Under the pieces are notes generated by a model. The model was given only the letters and a program-made list of their open reading frames with translations. It was not told where the DNA came from and did not search any database. The position numbers were made by a program, and so were the translations under genes. Shown here one piece after another: positions 1 through 6,635 of a stretch of 12,176 nt of DNA. The stretch covers positions 1 through 12,176 of the forward strand of contig JBKEDC010000001.1 of assembly GCA_047975205.1 (NCBI GenBank), given 5' to 3'. Source of the DNA: JBKEDC01 sp047975205 (GTDB lineage: Bacteria; Bacteroidota; Bacteroidia; Bacteroidales; Prolixibacteraceae). Every line of letters starts with the position of its first letter. Positions within the stretch are counted from its first letter, which is position 1.

Positions 1-393
1 GGCTGGTTCAGGCTTGCGCCCATTGACCAATATTCCTCACTGCTGCCTCCCGTAGGAGTCTGGTCCGTGTCTCAGTACCAGTGTGGGGGATCATCCTCTC
101 AGAACCCCTAGACATCGTTGCCATGGTGAGCCGTTACCTCACCATCCAGCTAATGTCACGCATGCCCATCTCTAACCGATAAATCTTTAATCTTAATCCC
201 ATGCAGAATCAAAATACCATGGGGTATTAATCCGAATTTCTTCGGGCTATCCCCCTGTTAGAGGTAGGTTGCATACGCGTTACGCACCCGTGCGCCGGTC
301 GCCATCTATCCGAAGATAATGCTGCCCCTCGACTTGCATGTGTTAGGCCTCCCGCTAGCGTTCATCCTGAGCCAGGATCAAACTCTTCGTTGT
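1..393 (-). rRNA. rrs: 16S ribosomal RNA, 5' portion (partial)
   Basis: This is the first quarter of the small-subunit rRNA gene, read leftward and running off the left edge. The complement of the universal 27F site (AGAGTTTGATCCTGGCTCAG) lies at about 367-386, and the universal 338 site (ACTCCTACGGGAGGCAGCAG on the gene strand) lies at 40-59. Counting back from the 27F site puts the mature 5' end near 393. The segment therefore covers roughly E. coli positions 1-396. The sequence after 27F (GATGAACGCTAGCGGGAGGC) is of Bacteroidetes type. No protein gene should be called here. The long open frame on the opposite strand over 319-570 is antisense to rRNA. Whether 23S, 5S and tRNA genes follow lies outside the window. 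Confidence 0.97.
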
Positions 394-547
394 CTAAAAA
401 AATTATTGTCTTGCTCGATATTATACATCTCAAAACAATCTTACGTAATAACCTTCTACCTTTTCTATTTTTTCAATGAACTGTTTTTTTTCATCCTAAT
501 ATCACTCCTCAATATACCTTCGTATATCTCCGAAATAAAACGGACTG
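394..547 (-). other. rRNA leader between nearest promoter and 16S
   Basis: About 150 bases of AT-rich DNA separate the start predicted from the nearest promoter from the mature 16S end. This is a typical pre-rRNA leader length. I see no protein gene and no clear antitermination boxA sequence here. The RNase III stem that normally encloses 16S cannot be checked, because its 3' half is outside the window. Confidence 0.6.
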
Positions 548-578
548 CAAAGATAAAGAAGTATTCTTAACTGCCAAA
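548..578 (-). promoter_or_regulatory. rRNA promoter P1 (closest to 16S)
   Basis: On the minus strand a -33 box TTTG (575-578) is followed by exactly 19 bases and a -7 box TATCTTTG (548-555). This fits the Bacteroidetes sigma-ABfr consensus TTTG-N19-21-TAnnTTTG in every fixed position. Transcription would start near 541 and run leftward into 16S. Confidence 0.8.
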
Positions 579-685
579 ATTATTGGAAGTTTTTTTCTGA
601 AAGAATATCGAACACTATACCCGATATTACAACTCCTATCACCCCGTAAATCCTTAAGAACTGTGCCTCTGTTTCAAAGCGTGTG

Positions 686-716
686 CAAAAGTAATGCTTT
701 ATTTTTAAACTCCAAA
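686..716 (-). promoter_or_regulatory. rRNA promoter P2
   Basis: The minus strand carries TTTG (713-716), a 19-base spacer and TACTTTTG (686-693), a perfect consensus match. The bases after the -7 box (CACACGCTTT) resemble those after P3 (CAACGCTTTT), so P2 and P3 may share an ancestral start region. It lies 138 bases upstream of P1 and reads the same way. Confidence 0.75.
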
Positions 717-830
717 TTTATTCCGAAAAAAAATAAATATTTTATCCCCAAATAAAAAAAGAATACAAAATAATATTCCTGCCTCATCAATCCCTTTATT
801 AGAACGTCGCCCTTGTTCCCAAAAGCGTTG

Positions 831-861
831 CAAAGGTAAGCATACTTCTAAATCCTGCAAG
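831..861 (-). promoter_or_regulatory. rRNA promoter P3 (most distal)
   Basis: The minus strand carries CTTG (858-861; one mismatch to TTTG), a 19-base spacer and TACCTTTG (831-838). The downstream sequence CAACGCTTTTGGGAACAAGG has the look of a stable-RNA start region. It lies 145 bases upstream of P2, so the three promoters are almost evenly spaced. Confidence 0.7.
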
Positions 862-1079
862 TGAAAACAGAATCTTTTTTCGATATTTATTACACGCAAA
901 ATAGTATCCGCACTGTTAATCAGTTGTTTATAGTGGGGAATTTTTCTAAATATTCTGTGTTCTATATTTATAATGGTATCCAATCATAAATAGTACCCCT
1001 TTGTGTGACTTGTATACTACCGGTGAAGGTTGGATCTACACTTTACCTATTGGCAGAGCTTACTAAACACTTAAACTTT

Positions 1080-1324
1080 TCAGGCTTTCGCCCCAAAGGA
1101 TGGTAAATCTTGTGCGTCCTTTGATTTCATATTTTCGTGTTTATCTGGTTGCATGAATACTGCTACTGGCTTGATATTATCCTTACTTACTTAGTATATT
1201 CTCAAAATCTCCAATAAATCTTCATTGGATACTCCTATCTCTGAATAACTTTCATTTTTAGCTCTACACATTTTATGCTGAAATCATTATCTTCACTACT
1301 CATCTCATATATACCATCATTGAC
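1080..1324 (-). pseudogene. 3' tail of an unrecognised gene, broken
   Basis: I do not recognise the family. Directly after the MoxR homology ends at 1325, the same frame continues as VNDGIYEMSSEDNDFSIK, which is not MoxR sequence. A frameshift near 1245 leads into YSEIGVSNEDLLEILRIY, a TAA stop sits at 1191-1193, and the same frame then goes on as VSKDNIKPVAVFMQPDKHE and ends at TGA (1080-1082) after LPSFGAKA. The pieces read like one acidic, hydrophilic C-terminus of about 80 residues with two lesions. I infer that a deletion joined the end of this gene to the front of the MoxR gene. The reconstruction is my own and could be partly fortuitous. Confidence 0.4.
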
Positions 1325-1672
1325 CTGCACCTTTGCAGGCGAGCGATTAATTTCGTCGGCAAGAATTAAATTGCTAAAAATAGGTCCTTGCTGAAAGATA
1401 AATTTCTCGGCAGCTTCGGGTTGATATATCTCTGTCCCTGTAATGTCAGATGGCAGCAAGTCGGGGATAAACTGAATACGACTCAAACCACAATTAAGCG
1501 ATTTTACTAATGTCTTTATAGCTCTAGTCTTTGCCAATCTCGGCAATCCCTCCAACAACATATTCCCATCTGCAAGAAGTACCAGAATCAAGCGGTCTAT
1601 TAACTCTTTTTGACCGATAATAGACCGCTGTATCTGTGTGCGCAACTGTACGATAGACTCGTGCGCATTCAT
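1325..1672 (-). pseudogene. MoxR-type AAA+ ATPase, N-terminal fragment
   Basis: MoxR proteins are cytoplasmic AAA+ ATPases that act as chaperones, often next to von Willebrand A-domain proteins in stress tolerance or metal insertion. The first 116 residues (start ATG at 1672) match the family: Walker A region LLEGLPRLAKT, the conserved stretch IQFIPDLLPSDITGTEIY, and Walker B LILADEINRSPAKVQ. Homology stops there. The rest of the AAA+ module (sensor 1, arginine finger, lid) is absent, against a usual length of about 320-330 residues. The frame runs 29 more unrelated residues to a stop at 1235. The second glycine of the P-loop (GxxGxxKT) is arginine, another sign of decay. The start lies 8 bases after the sulfatase stop, so the two were probably co-transcribed. 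The call of a MoxR remnant is firm; a working protein is unlikely. Confidence 0.85.
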
Positions 1673-1680
1673 TGCTAGAC

Positions 1681-3168
1681 CTATTTTGTGTCGGGCATAA
1701 AACTACCGCCTCCCTGACGCTGTGGATAGTCTTTGAAGGTTGCTAGATGCTTGGCTACAATATCTTTTACCGGTGAAAGTACAAACATCCTCTTATTTAC
1801 CCAGCCCCAATAATTAATAGACACATCTACTGCCTCCTCAAAGGGGTCTGAACGAAGATTGGAAATCATTGGTGCTTTACGTGGTGACTGAGGCTTCATC
1901 CACGCCTGCATGCCGGGATGCTCTTGTACCGAAAAATTAAATTTCCAGTCTTTGTAACGAACAGCTCCCAATGAACCATCGTCAACATAAGCAAAGAAAG
2001 TTTCGCGTGGTCCTTCCTTTACTTCGCCTTTCAACCAAGGCAGGAAGTTATAACCGTCAAGATGCACATTAAAACCATTATAACCACTCAACAACTTACC
2101 GACTACATCAGATTCTCCTGCTGCTGCCATAAGCGTAGGCACACAGTCTTCTAAAGAGAAAATCTCATTGCAAATTCTTCCCGACTCAATCTGCTCAGGC
2201 CAACGCATTACGAAAGGAATACGAATACCACCTTCCCATGTTGTTGCTTTCTCTCCATGAAATGGCGAAACACCTCCGTCAGGCCAAGAAAACTTCTGTG
2301 CGCCATTGTCGGTTGTATATATAACTATAGTATTGTCTGTAATACCTAATTCATCCAACTTGTCGAGAAGCACGCCAACCATACCGTCATGCTCTACCAA
2401 GCCGTCGGCATACAAGCCTTTGCCGGTAACGCCGTCAGATTCCGGCTTAAGGTGTGTATATTCGTGCATACGTGTTGAATTATACCAACAGAAGAAAGGC
2501 TTGTCATCTTTCACTTCCTTTTCAATAAAATCAATCGCTGCATCCAAAAACTCTTGGTCGATTGTTTCCATACGCTTTGAAGTTAGAGGTCCTGTATCTT
2601 CAACTTTCCCATCGGCAGTGCTCTTGATAACTCCGCGAGGTCCGTATTTTTTCTTAAACGCGGCATCTTTTGGATAATCTTCATTCTCGGGCTCTTCCTC
2701 AGCATTCAGATGATAAAGGTTTCCGAAGAATACATCAAAACCATGATTTGTAGGCAAAAATTTATCTAAGTCGCCCAAGTGATTTTTACCAAACTGACCT
2801 GACGCATAGCCAAGAGGCTTCAACAACTCAGCCAATGTAGGGTCTTTTTCTGATATACCATAATTATCGCCCGGCATTCCAATCTTATAAAGCCCGGTGC
2901 GTTTAGGGCACTGACCTGTGATAAATGCAGAACGTCCGGCAGTACAACTCTGCTGACCATAGGCATCTGTAAACAAAACTCCATCTTTTGCAATACGGTC
3001 GATGTTAGGCGTTTGATAGCCCATCATACCAAGGTTGTAGCAACTGGGGTTATACCACCCGATGTCATCTCCAAATATCACAAGAATATTAGGTTTGTCA
3101 TCCTTTTTCGCTTGTGCAGCAAAACCAAATAGAATTGCCAACACCATCACTAATGATAATTTTTTCAT
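1681..3168 (-). CDS. Exported S1-family sulfatase (arylsulfatase-like)
   Basis: The 495-residue product should hydrolyse sulfate esters, most likely on a sulfated glycan, in the periplasm or at the cell surface. I start at ATG 3168 because MKKLSLVMVLAILFGFAAQA is a clean signal peptide; an upstream ATG at 3207 would bury it. The alkaline phosphatase-superfamily fold begins with NILVIFGDDIGW (metal ligands D34, D35). The active-site motif C75-T-A-G-R79 fits C-x-A/P-x-R, so C75 would need conversion to formylglycine by a maturase (anSME-type in anaerobes) encoded elsewhere. Later ligands are D287-N288 in TTDNG and K307 in HGEKATTWEGG. Length and motifs are intact. Substrate cannot be told from sequence. 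A degraded MoxR gene follows at once, and no SusC/SusD pair is adjacent. No Shine-Dalgarno sequence precedes the start. Confidence 0.93.
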   Translation of the reverse strand: MKKLSLVMVLAILFGFAAQAKKDDKPNILVIFGDDIGWYNPSCYNLGMMGYQTPNIDRIAKDGVLFTDAYGQQSCTAGRSAFITGQCPKRTGLYKIGMPGDNYGISEKDPTLAELLKPLGYASGQFGKNHLGDLDKFLPTNHGFDVFFGNLYHLNAEEEPENEDYPKDAAFKKKYGPRGVIKSTADGKVEDTGPLTSKRMETIDQEFLDAAIDFIEKEVKDDKPFFCWYNSTRMHEYTHLKPESDGVTGKGLYADGLVEHDGMVGVLLDKLDELGITDNTIVIYTTDNGAQKFSWPDGGVSPFHGEKATTWEGGIRIPFVMRWPEQIESGRICNEIFSLEDCVPTLMAAAGESDVVGKLLSGYNGFNVHLDGYNFLPWLKGEVKEGPRETFFAYVDDGSLGAVRYKDWKFNFSVQEHPGMQAWMKPQSPRKAPMISNLRSDPFEEAVDVSINYWGWVNKRMFVLSPVKDIVAKHLATFKDYPQRQGGGSFMPDTK

Positions 3169-3376
3169 ACAATTAAAACTTTTAATAAAACTTTTAAAAA
3201 AATACACCTCAAAAATAATACAATATCTGTTCTAAACAATAGAATGTCTATGTTCTTTCTATCAATTGCAATGTGAGTTGTACAATGCAACTTAGATAAA
3301 AAGTGCCTCATGACCTTTATCAATTCTTTAACAGTTTGCAAATGCAATATTAGCCACTACACTTCAATATATTAGA

Positions 3377-3384
3377 CAAATATA
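3377..3384 (-). promoter_or_regulatory. Possible -7 box of the sulfatase promoter
   Basis: TATATTTG on the minus strand fits TAnnTTTG and would start an mRNA about 200 bases ahead of the sulfatase start. No good TTTG lies 19-21 bases upstream (only TTAA-like sequence), so the site is weak. The rest of the gap from 3169 to 3446 is AT-rich with no gene I can support. Confidence 0.35.
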
Positions 3385-3455
3385 ACACAATGAGTAAAAA
3401 ATTATTTAACACCCAGGTTTAATATTCAGAATGATTTGCAATAAGATGGATATTC

Positions 3456-3472
3456 CGGAGCATACTGCCCCC
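3456..3472 (+). repeat. IS21 end repeat, copy 1
   Basis: CGGAGCATACTGCCCCC matches the copy at 3519-3535 in 16 of 17 positions. IS21-family ends normally carry several such repeats, which bind the IstA transposase. Confidence 0.75.
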
Positions 3473-3499
3473 TACAACACACAAAGCAGGTCGATTTTT

Positions 3500-3520
3500 C
3501 GATTTTGTTTGTCAAAATCG
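3500..3520. repeat. Perfect hairpin between the IS21 end repeats
   Basis: CGATTTTG (3500-3507) and CAAAATCG (3513-3520) form an 8-bp perfect stem around the 5-base loop TTTGT. It overlaps the first two bases of repeat copy 2. It could block read-through from outside or be part of the end structure. Confidence 0.6.
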
Positions 3521-3535
3521 GAGCATGCTGCCCCC
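3519..3535 (+). repeat. IS21 end repeat, copy 2
   Basis: CGGAGCATGCTGCCCCC lies 63 bases after copy 1, about six helical turns, so both sites would face the same side of the DNA. It sits some 50 bases before the istA start. Confidence 0.75.
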
Positions 3536-3586
3536 ATGATTTTAGATTTATGAGTTCATTTGGCGACTTAACGCTAAATGAATGAT

Positions 3587-3961
3587 ATGGCCGGAACACC
3601 ATTGAATACGAGTCAGGTAAAACAGATACTGCAACTGCATAGGCAGAATAAAGGCAGAAAAACGATTACAAGATGTTAAAAAATAAATAAGGCTACTGTG
3701 AAGTCTTACTTGGATAAGCTTGCAGGTATTAAACAGAGTATTGATGCATTGCTCAAATTGGAAGATAATAAACTTGAAAAGCTCTTCTTTTCGGGTAATC
3801 CCGCCTATAAAGATGATAGGTTCGAGGTACTTAATAAACTTCTCGACAGCTATCTGAGAGAGCTAAAGAAGACGGGAGTTACACGTCAAGTTCTGTGGGA
3901 AGAGTACCGTCAGCAGTACCCTGATGGTTATGGACGAAGTCAATTCAGAAAAGTACAGTAG
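3587..3961 (+). pseudogene. istA: IS21-family transposase istA, nonsense-mutated and truncated
   Basis: IstA is the DDE transposase of IS21-like elements. From ATG 3587 the frame reads MAGTPLNTSQVKQILQLH, a typical IstA front with a helix-turn-helix (residues about 8-45). Codon 31 is TAA (3677-3679) where a leucine is expected, after TITRC. The same frame then continues with KINKATVKSYLDKL and ends with QYPDGYGRSQFR, the part just before the integrase core. At about 3949 the match ends, and a TAG follows at 3959-3961. The DDE catalytic core is therefore missing altogether. An in-frame ATG at 3578 is a possible earlier start. The family call is firm from overall pattern; the gene is dead by two independent lesions. 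Confidence 0.8.
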
Positions 3962-4796
3962 CAATGCATAAGCTCCAGGGGGCGAATGGACTTCACTTAT
4001 ATCCTCAGGCTTCGTATTGGGATTGGCCATATACAGCTGATAAGACTGAAAAGCGACTATTGCAAATTGATAGAGATTGGATTTGGTATGATGCATGGGC
4101 TCGTTATGCATGGAAATCCAATCGCAACAAAGGCGATGAAATCACATATTGGGCAAACCAACTGAATAAATTTTATGGCTCGAAATCAGCGGGTAAAGAT
4201 ATTCTTATCGCATATGAAGAAGCCGGAGAAATCGCACCTAAGCTTTTGAGGAATTTCGGCATCTCAGACGGTAATTGCCAGACCCTTTTATTAGGTATGA
4301 CTATGGGACAATTGGTAAATCCTCAGAAATATAATGTATATCAAAGTTTCTGGGAATCTAGTGGTCCCGTGAAAGAAGTTCTTTAGGAGTATACTCTTAA
4401 GGAGTCGAAAGGTGAAAAGCATATTGGAGAAACTCCTCCGCAAATCATAGATGAGGTAATTGCTCATGCAAAAAAGGCTGTAGAAGCTATCGAAAGAGCT
4501 GCACCAACAGTTTATTGCAGACTTGGAGACCGCTCTTCCTCATCTAGAGAAAGGCATTGAATACTACAAAGAACTTGTTAAGCTTACCAATAAAACCTAC
4601 TTGTATGCAAACGGATATGCGACGTGTATCTATCGAGGGTAAAGGTGGAGTTAACAAATCTTGGTCGGAGATGTTGCCCTATTACGAAGCAGAGCCTCAG
4701 AACTACAAAAATAATTTAGCGAATCTTAAATTAAGCAATGGTTTGACAACTAAAGAATATCCGATGTTGAAGCCTATAGATGTAACTGTACCAAAT
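3950..4796 (+). pseudogene. Decayed gene, possibly a polysaccharide-degrading enzyme (3' part)
   Basis: I do not recognise the family with certainty. The segment opens in frame at the IS21 junction and reads KLQGANGLHLYPQASYWDWP, then an aromatic-rich run including RDWIWYDAWARYAWK and helical sequence with GMTMGQLVNPQKYNVYQSFW. TAG at 4384-4386 interrupts it, and the same frame goes on EYTLKESKGEKHIGETPPQI. A shift near 4505 leads to QQFIADLETALPHLEKGIEY, and another near 4610 to RRVSIEGKGGVNKSWSEMLP, up to the IS5 insertion at 4797. Dense tryptophan and tyrosine plus helical repeats suggest the C-terminal part of a large secreted glycan-active enzyme of Bacteroidetes; that is inference. Joining across the IS5 target duplication gives VTVPNNN and a TGA at 6323-6325, a plausible original end. 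The 5' part was lost when the IS21 fragment was joined to it. Confidence 0.55.
4793..4796. repeat. Target-site duplication AAAT, left copy
   Basis: AAAT immediately precedes the left inverted repeat and recurs immediately after the right one at 6313-6316. Removing the element and one copy restores a continuous coding frame across the site. Confidence 0.8.
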
Positions 4797-4808
4797 AGTC
4801 GCTCCTTA
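4797..4808 (+). repeat. IS5-family terminal inverted repeat, left
   Basis: AGTCGCTCCTTA is perfectly complementary to 6301-6312. Matching ends abruptly on the inner side. Confidence 0.88.
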
Positions 4809-4849
4809 TGAACCCTATTTAGTAATCTTGTCGCTTTATGCAAATTATT

Positions 4850-6196
4850 TCAAGCGGATACATTTTGCAATTTTGAAAAATATCCACTTCTGACAGAGTC
4901 TAATTGGATGGTTATGTACTTAAAATAATAGGCAAAAAGAAGCTTTTTCTTCAGCTTCTCCATCAATTTTTTCAAGTTCCATCCAGTTGCAGCCAGCATC
5001 GCATTAATCTTAGCTCCACTCCTACTCTTCAGGTAGTTCTTGTGCATTCTGAGATCTATTTTTAAGTGTCCGATGATGGGTTCTCGCTGCACGCCTTCGG
5101 AACTTCTTCCGCTTCTTTAGCTTTTCGTATTCACTGTCGTTCTTTAGTGGAGGTCTTGGCGTTAAAATCTCGACGCCTTTAATATTGCGCTTACCTTTTC
5201 CTCCTCTGTCATAAACCAGCTCCTTTGGTAAGTAGTCCATGTTATTTTCCATTTGATTTAATAGGGGCTCTATAGTTTTGCTATCGTGAGGATTGCCATC
5301 GAACACTTCTATTGCTAAAATAATCATATTCTTTGACGATGACGAGCTTATCAATCCCACCTTGTTCCCAAATTCATATTTCTTATCAGTCTTACCCTTA
5401 GCTATGCAGGCCGTATGAGGTTTATGGAAACTGTAAACCTTATCTTTACTGTGTCGTTCTTGATTAAATGCTTTTTCATAACGGTCGAACAGTTCTTTGT
5501 ATTTTGTCAACACTTCACGTGATAATTTGAGCTTCAATTCTCTGAGAACTCTAGTTCCCAAGACTTTCAACTTCTTGTTTGCCCTTTTAGCTCCTTTACG
5601 ACGCTTGGGGTGAGTGGGGTTGTAGCAATCTCACAAGTTGCTTACTAACTCGTTTGTAAGACTGGCGCTGTGAAACTCCCTCTTTTCTCGCTATCTTGGC
5701 ACAATTGTCAATAATCTTCTTGGTTAACTTAGCATCTGTAGGAAAAGTCGTATCGTTTTCCTGAACAGTAGTATCTGAGAGAACATAATCTGCTTTTGCT
5801 CGCTTTCCATGAAGATTGATTGAATGGGTGAAAATAAATTCTACCCCTGATTCTCCTATACGTTTACGGAAGTGGACAAAGTCGCTCGGGTCGCAGCGGA
5901 ACCCGTGCTGAAAAGTTGCTTCTCCACAGAAATACTGCATGTAAGGATTGCAAACCCGAGCTCCTGCTAGTGTCTCATCTCCAAGATTGTAAAGATGCTT
6001 TAGCAACAAACAGCCCACCATGAAACGAATAGGCATTGAAGGCTTGCTAGTATGAGAGTAGTATTGTGAAAACTCTTTCTCTATAGAACGCCAGTTGATT
6101 TTTTCTGCTAATAGTATCAACTCGTGGTTCGTGCCTATAAAATCACTTAACAAAGATGAAAATATTTCTCTCTGATTTTGTACTGGGGATTTTCAT
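4850..6196 (-). pseudogene. IS5-family transposase, three frameshifts
   Basis: This was a DDE transposase of about 445 residues. The true start is probably ATG at 6196 (MKIPSTKSERNIF); a lost base near 6160 shifts into SSLLSDFIGTNHELILLAEK. The DUF772-like N-terminal domain follows (SMPIRFMVGCLLLKHLYNLG, then CGEATFQHGFRCDPSDFVHF), and the first catalytic Asp lies in YVLSDTTVQEND. A G4 run (5616-5619, C4 on the gene strand) carries one base too many and shifts the frame inside RLLQPTHPKRRKG. The second Asp is in PKELVYDRGGKG. A third shift at about 5090-5100 precedes the catalytic Glu region REPIIGHLKIDLR. The frame then runs to a stop at 4850. All three catalytic residues survive, but no single frame joins them. 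Programmed frameshifting is unlikely with three shifts and no standard slippery site. Confidence 0.85.
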
Positions 6197-6300
6197 ATCA
6201 TTTTTTGCAACGTTTATACTCGAAGATAAACATTTCCTTGCAATAAAACTAATCTTTTTATCAATATAATTCACTATCAAACAAGATGATATGCAGTATT

Positions 6301-6312
6301 TAAGGAGCGACT
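6301..6312 (-). repeat. IS5-family terminal inverted repeat, right
   Basis: TAAGGAGCGACT is the exact reverse complement of the left repeat at 4797-4808. Confidence 0.88.
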
Positions 6313-6316
6313 AAAT
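6313..6316. repeat. Target-site duplication AAAT, right copy
   Basis: AAAT follows the right inverted repeat and matches the left copy at 4793-4796. Confidence 0.8.
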
Positions 6317-6635
6317 AATAACTGATTAAGAACAATGCCCCAATTTCTAATTGACATTTTCTATTTTTTTGCACATTTTCTAAGAGCCAAATATGCAGAT
6401 TTTACTACTGCTTGATCTGTAGGGAAGGAAAGTTTATTTTTTGTGTACTTTCTGATTTTCCCATTAAGGTTCTCAATAAAGCTTGTGGTGTATATTATTT
6501 TTCTGATTTCCGGAGGAGATTCAAAGAATACGGTCAAGTCTTCCCTATTGTTTTCCCAGCTCCTTAAAGCATTTACCTAACCACGTTCCCAGAACTTCCT
6601 TTTTGCCATCTCTGCGCAAGCTGCTGGATAAATAG
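6317..6635 (-). pseudogene. IS256-family transposase, C-terminal remnant (copy A)
   Basis: IS256 (Mutator-type) DDE transposase. The minus strand reads NALRSWENNREDLTVFFESP, then PPEIRKIIYTTSFIENLNGK, the conserved region holding the catalytic Glu (IEN). It goes on to RKYTKNKLSFPTDQAVVKSA and, after a stop, SIRNWGIVLNQ. Two stops break it: TAG at 6577-6579, and TAG at 6361-6363 exactly where the family has tryptophan (KKW before the SIRNWG segment). Upstream of about 6635 the match fades, so most of the gene is gone. It abuts the IS5 right target duplication. It differs clearly from the IS256-type transposase at the right end of the window, so the two are separate acquisitions. Confidence 0.8.

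Larger units (their letters stand above)
3447..3949 (+). mobile_element. IS21-family remnant: left end plus part of istA
   Basis: The segment combines an IS21-like left end (two 17-base repeats at 3456-3472 and 3519-3535) with the front of an istA gene. IS21 elements carry repeated transposase-binding sites near their ends, then istA and istB. Here istA stops matching near 3949, in the middle of the expected protein, and neither istB nor a right end follows; unrelated coding sequence begins instead. The left boundary near 3447 (TGGATATTCC, beginning with TG as IS21 ends do) is an estimate. The element cannot move on its own. Confidence 0.7.
4797..6312 (-). mobile_element. IS5-family insertion sequence, complete but inactive
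   Basis: A 1516-bp element is bounded by perfect 12-bp inverted repeats (AGTCGCTCCTTA at 4797-4808, its complement at 6301-6312) and flanked by the 4-bp direct repeat AAAT (4793-4796 and 6313-6316). A 4-bp target duplication and about 1.5 kb length suit the IS5 family, as does the transposase. Both ends and the target duplication are intact, so the element arrived as a unit, but its transposase is frameshifted. It sits inside the decayed gene at 3950-4796, so it landed after that gene, and probably after the IS256 relic on its other side was in place. Confidence 0.88.

Noticed and set aside
319..570. Open frame on the plus strand reaching into 16S
   Set aside because: Its first part is antisense to rRNA and the rest is leader DNA; the hydrophobic translation matches no family.
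705..983. Open frame of 92 codons on the minus strand upstream of 16S
   Set aside because: It lies across promoters P2 and P3 and has no protein-like pattern; the promoter explanation is stronger.
2306..2677. Plus-strand frame opposite the sulfatase
   Set aside because: It is a shadow of a well-supported gene and has no recognisable motif.
3165..3347. Small minus-strand frame in front of the sulfatase
   Set aside because: It overlaps the sulfatase start in another frame, has low-complexity AT-rich content and fits a 5' untranslated region.
5580..5640. Programmed frameshift in the IS5 transposase
   Set aside because: No standard slippery heptamer is seen, and two further unrelated shifts in the same gene favour decay.
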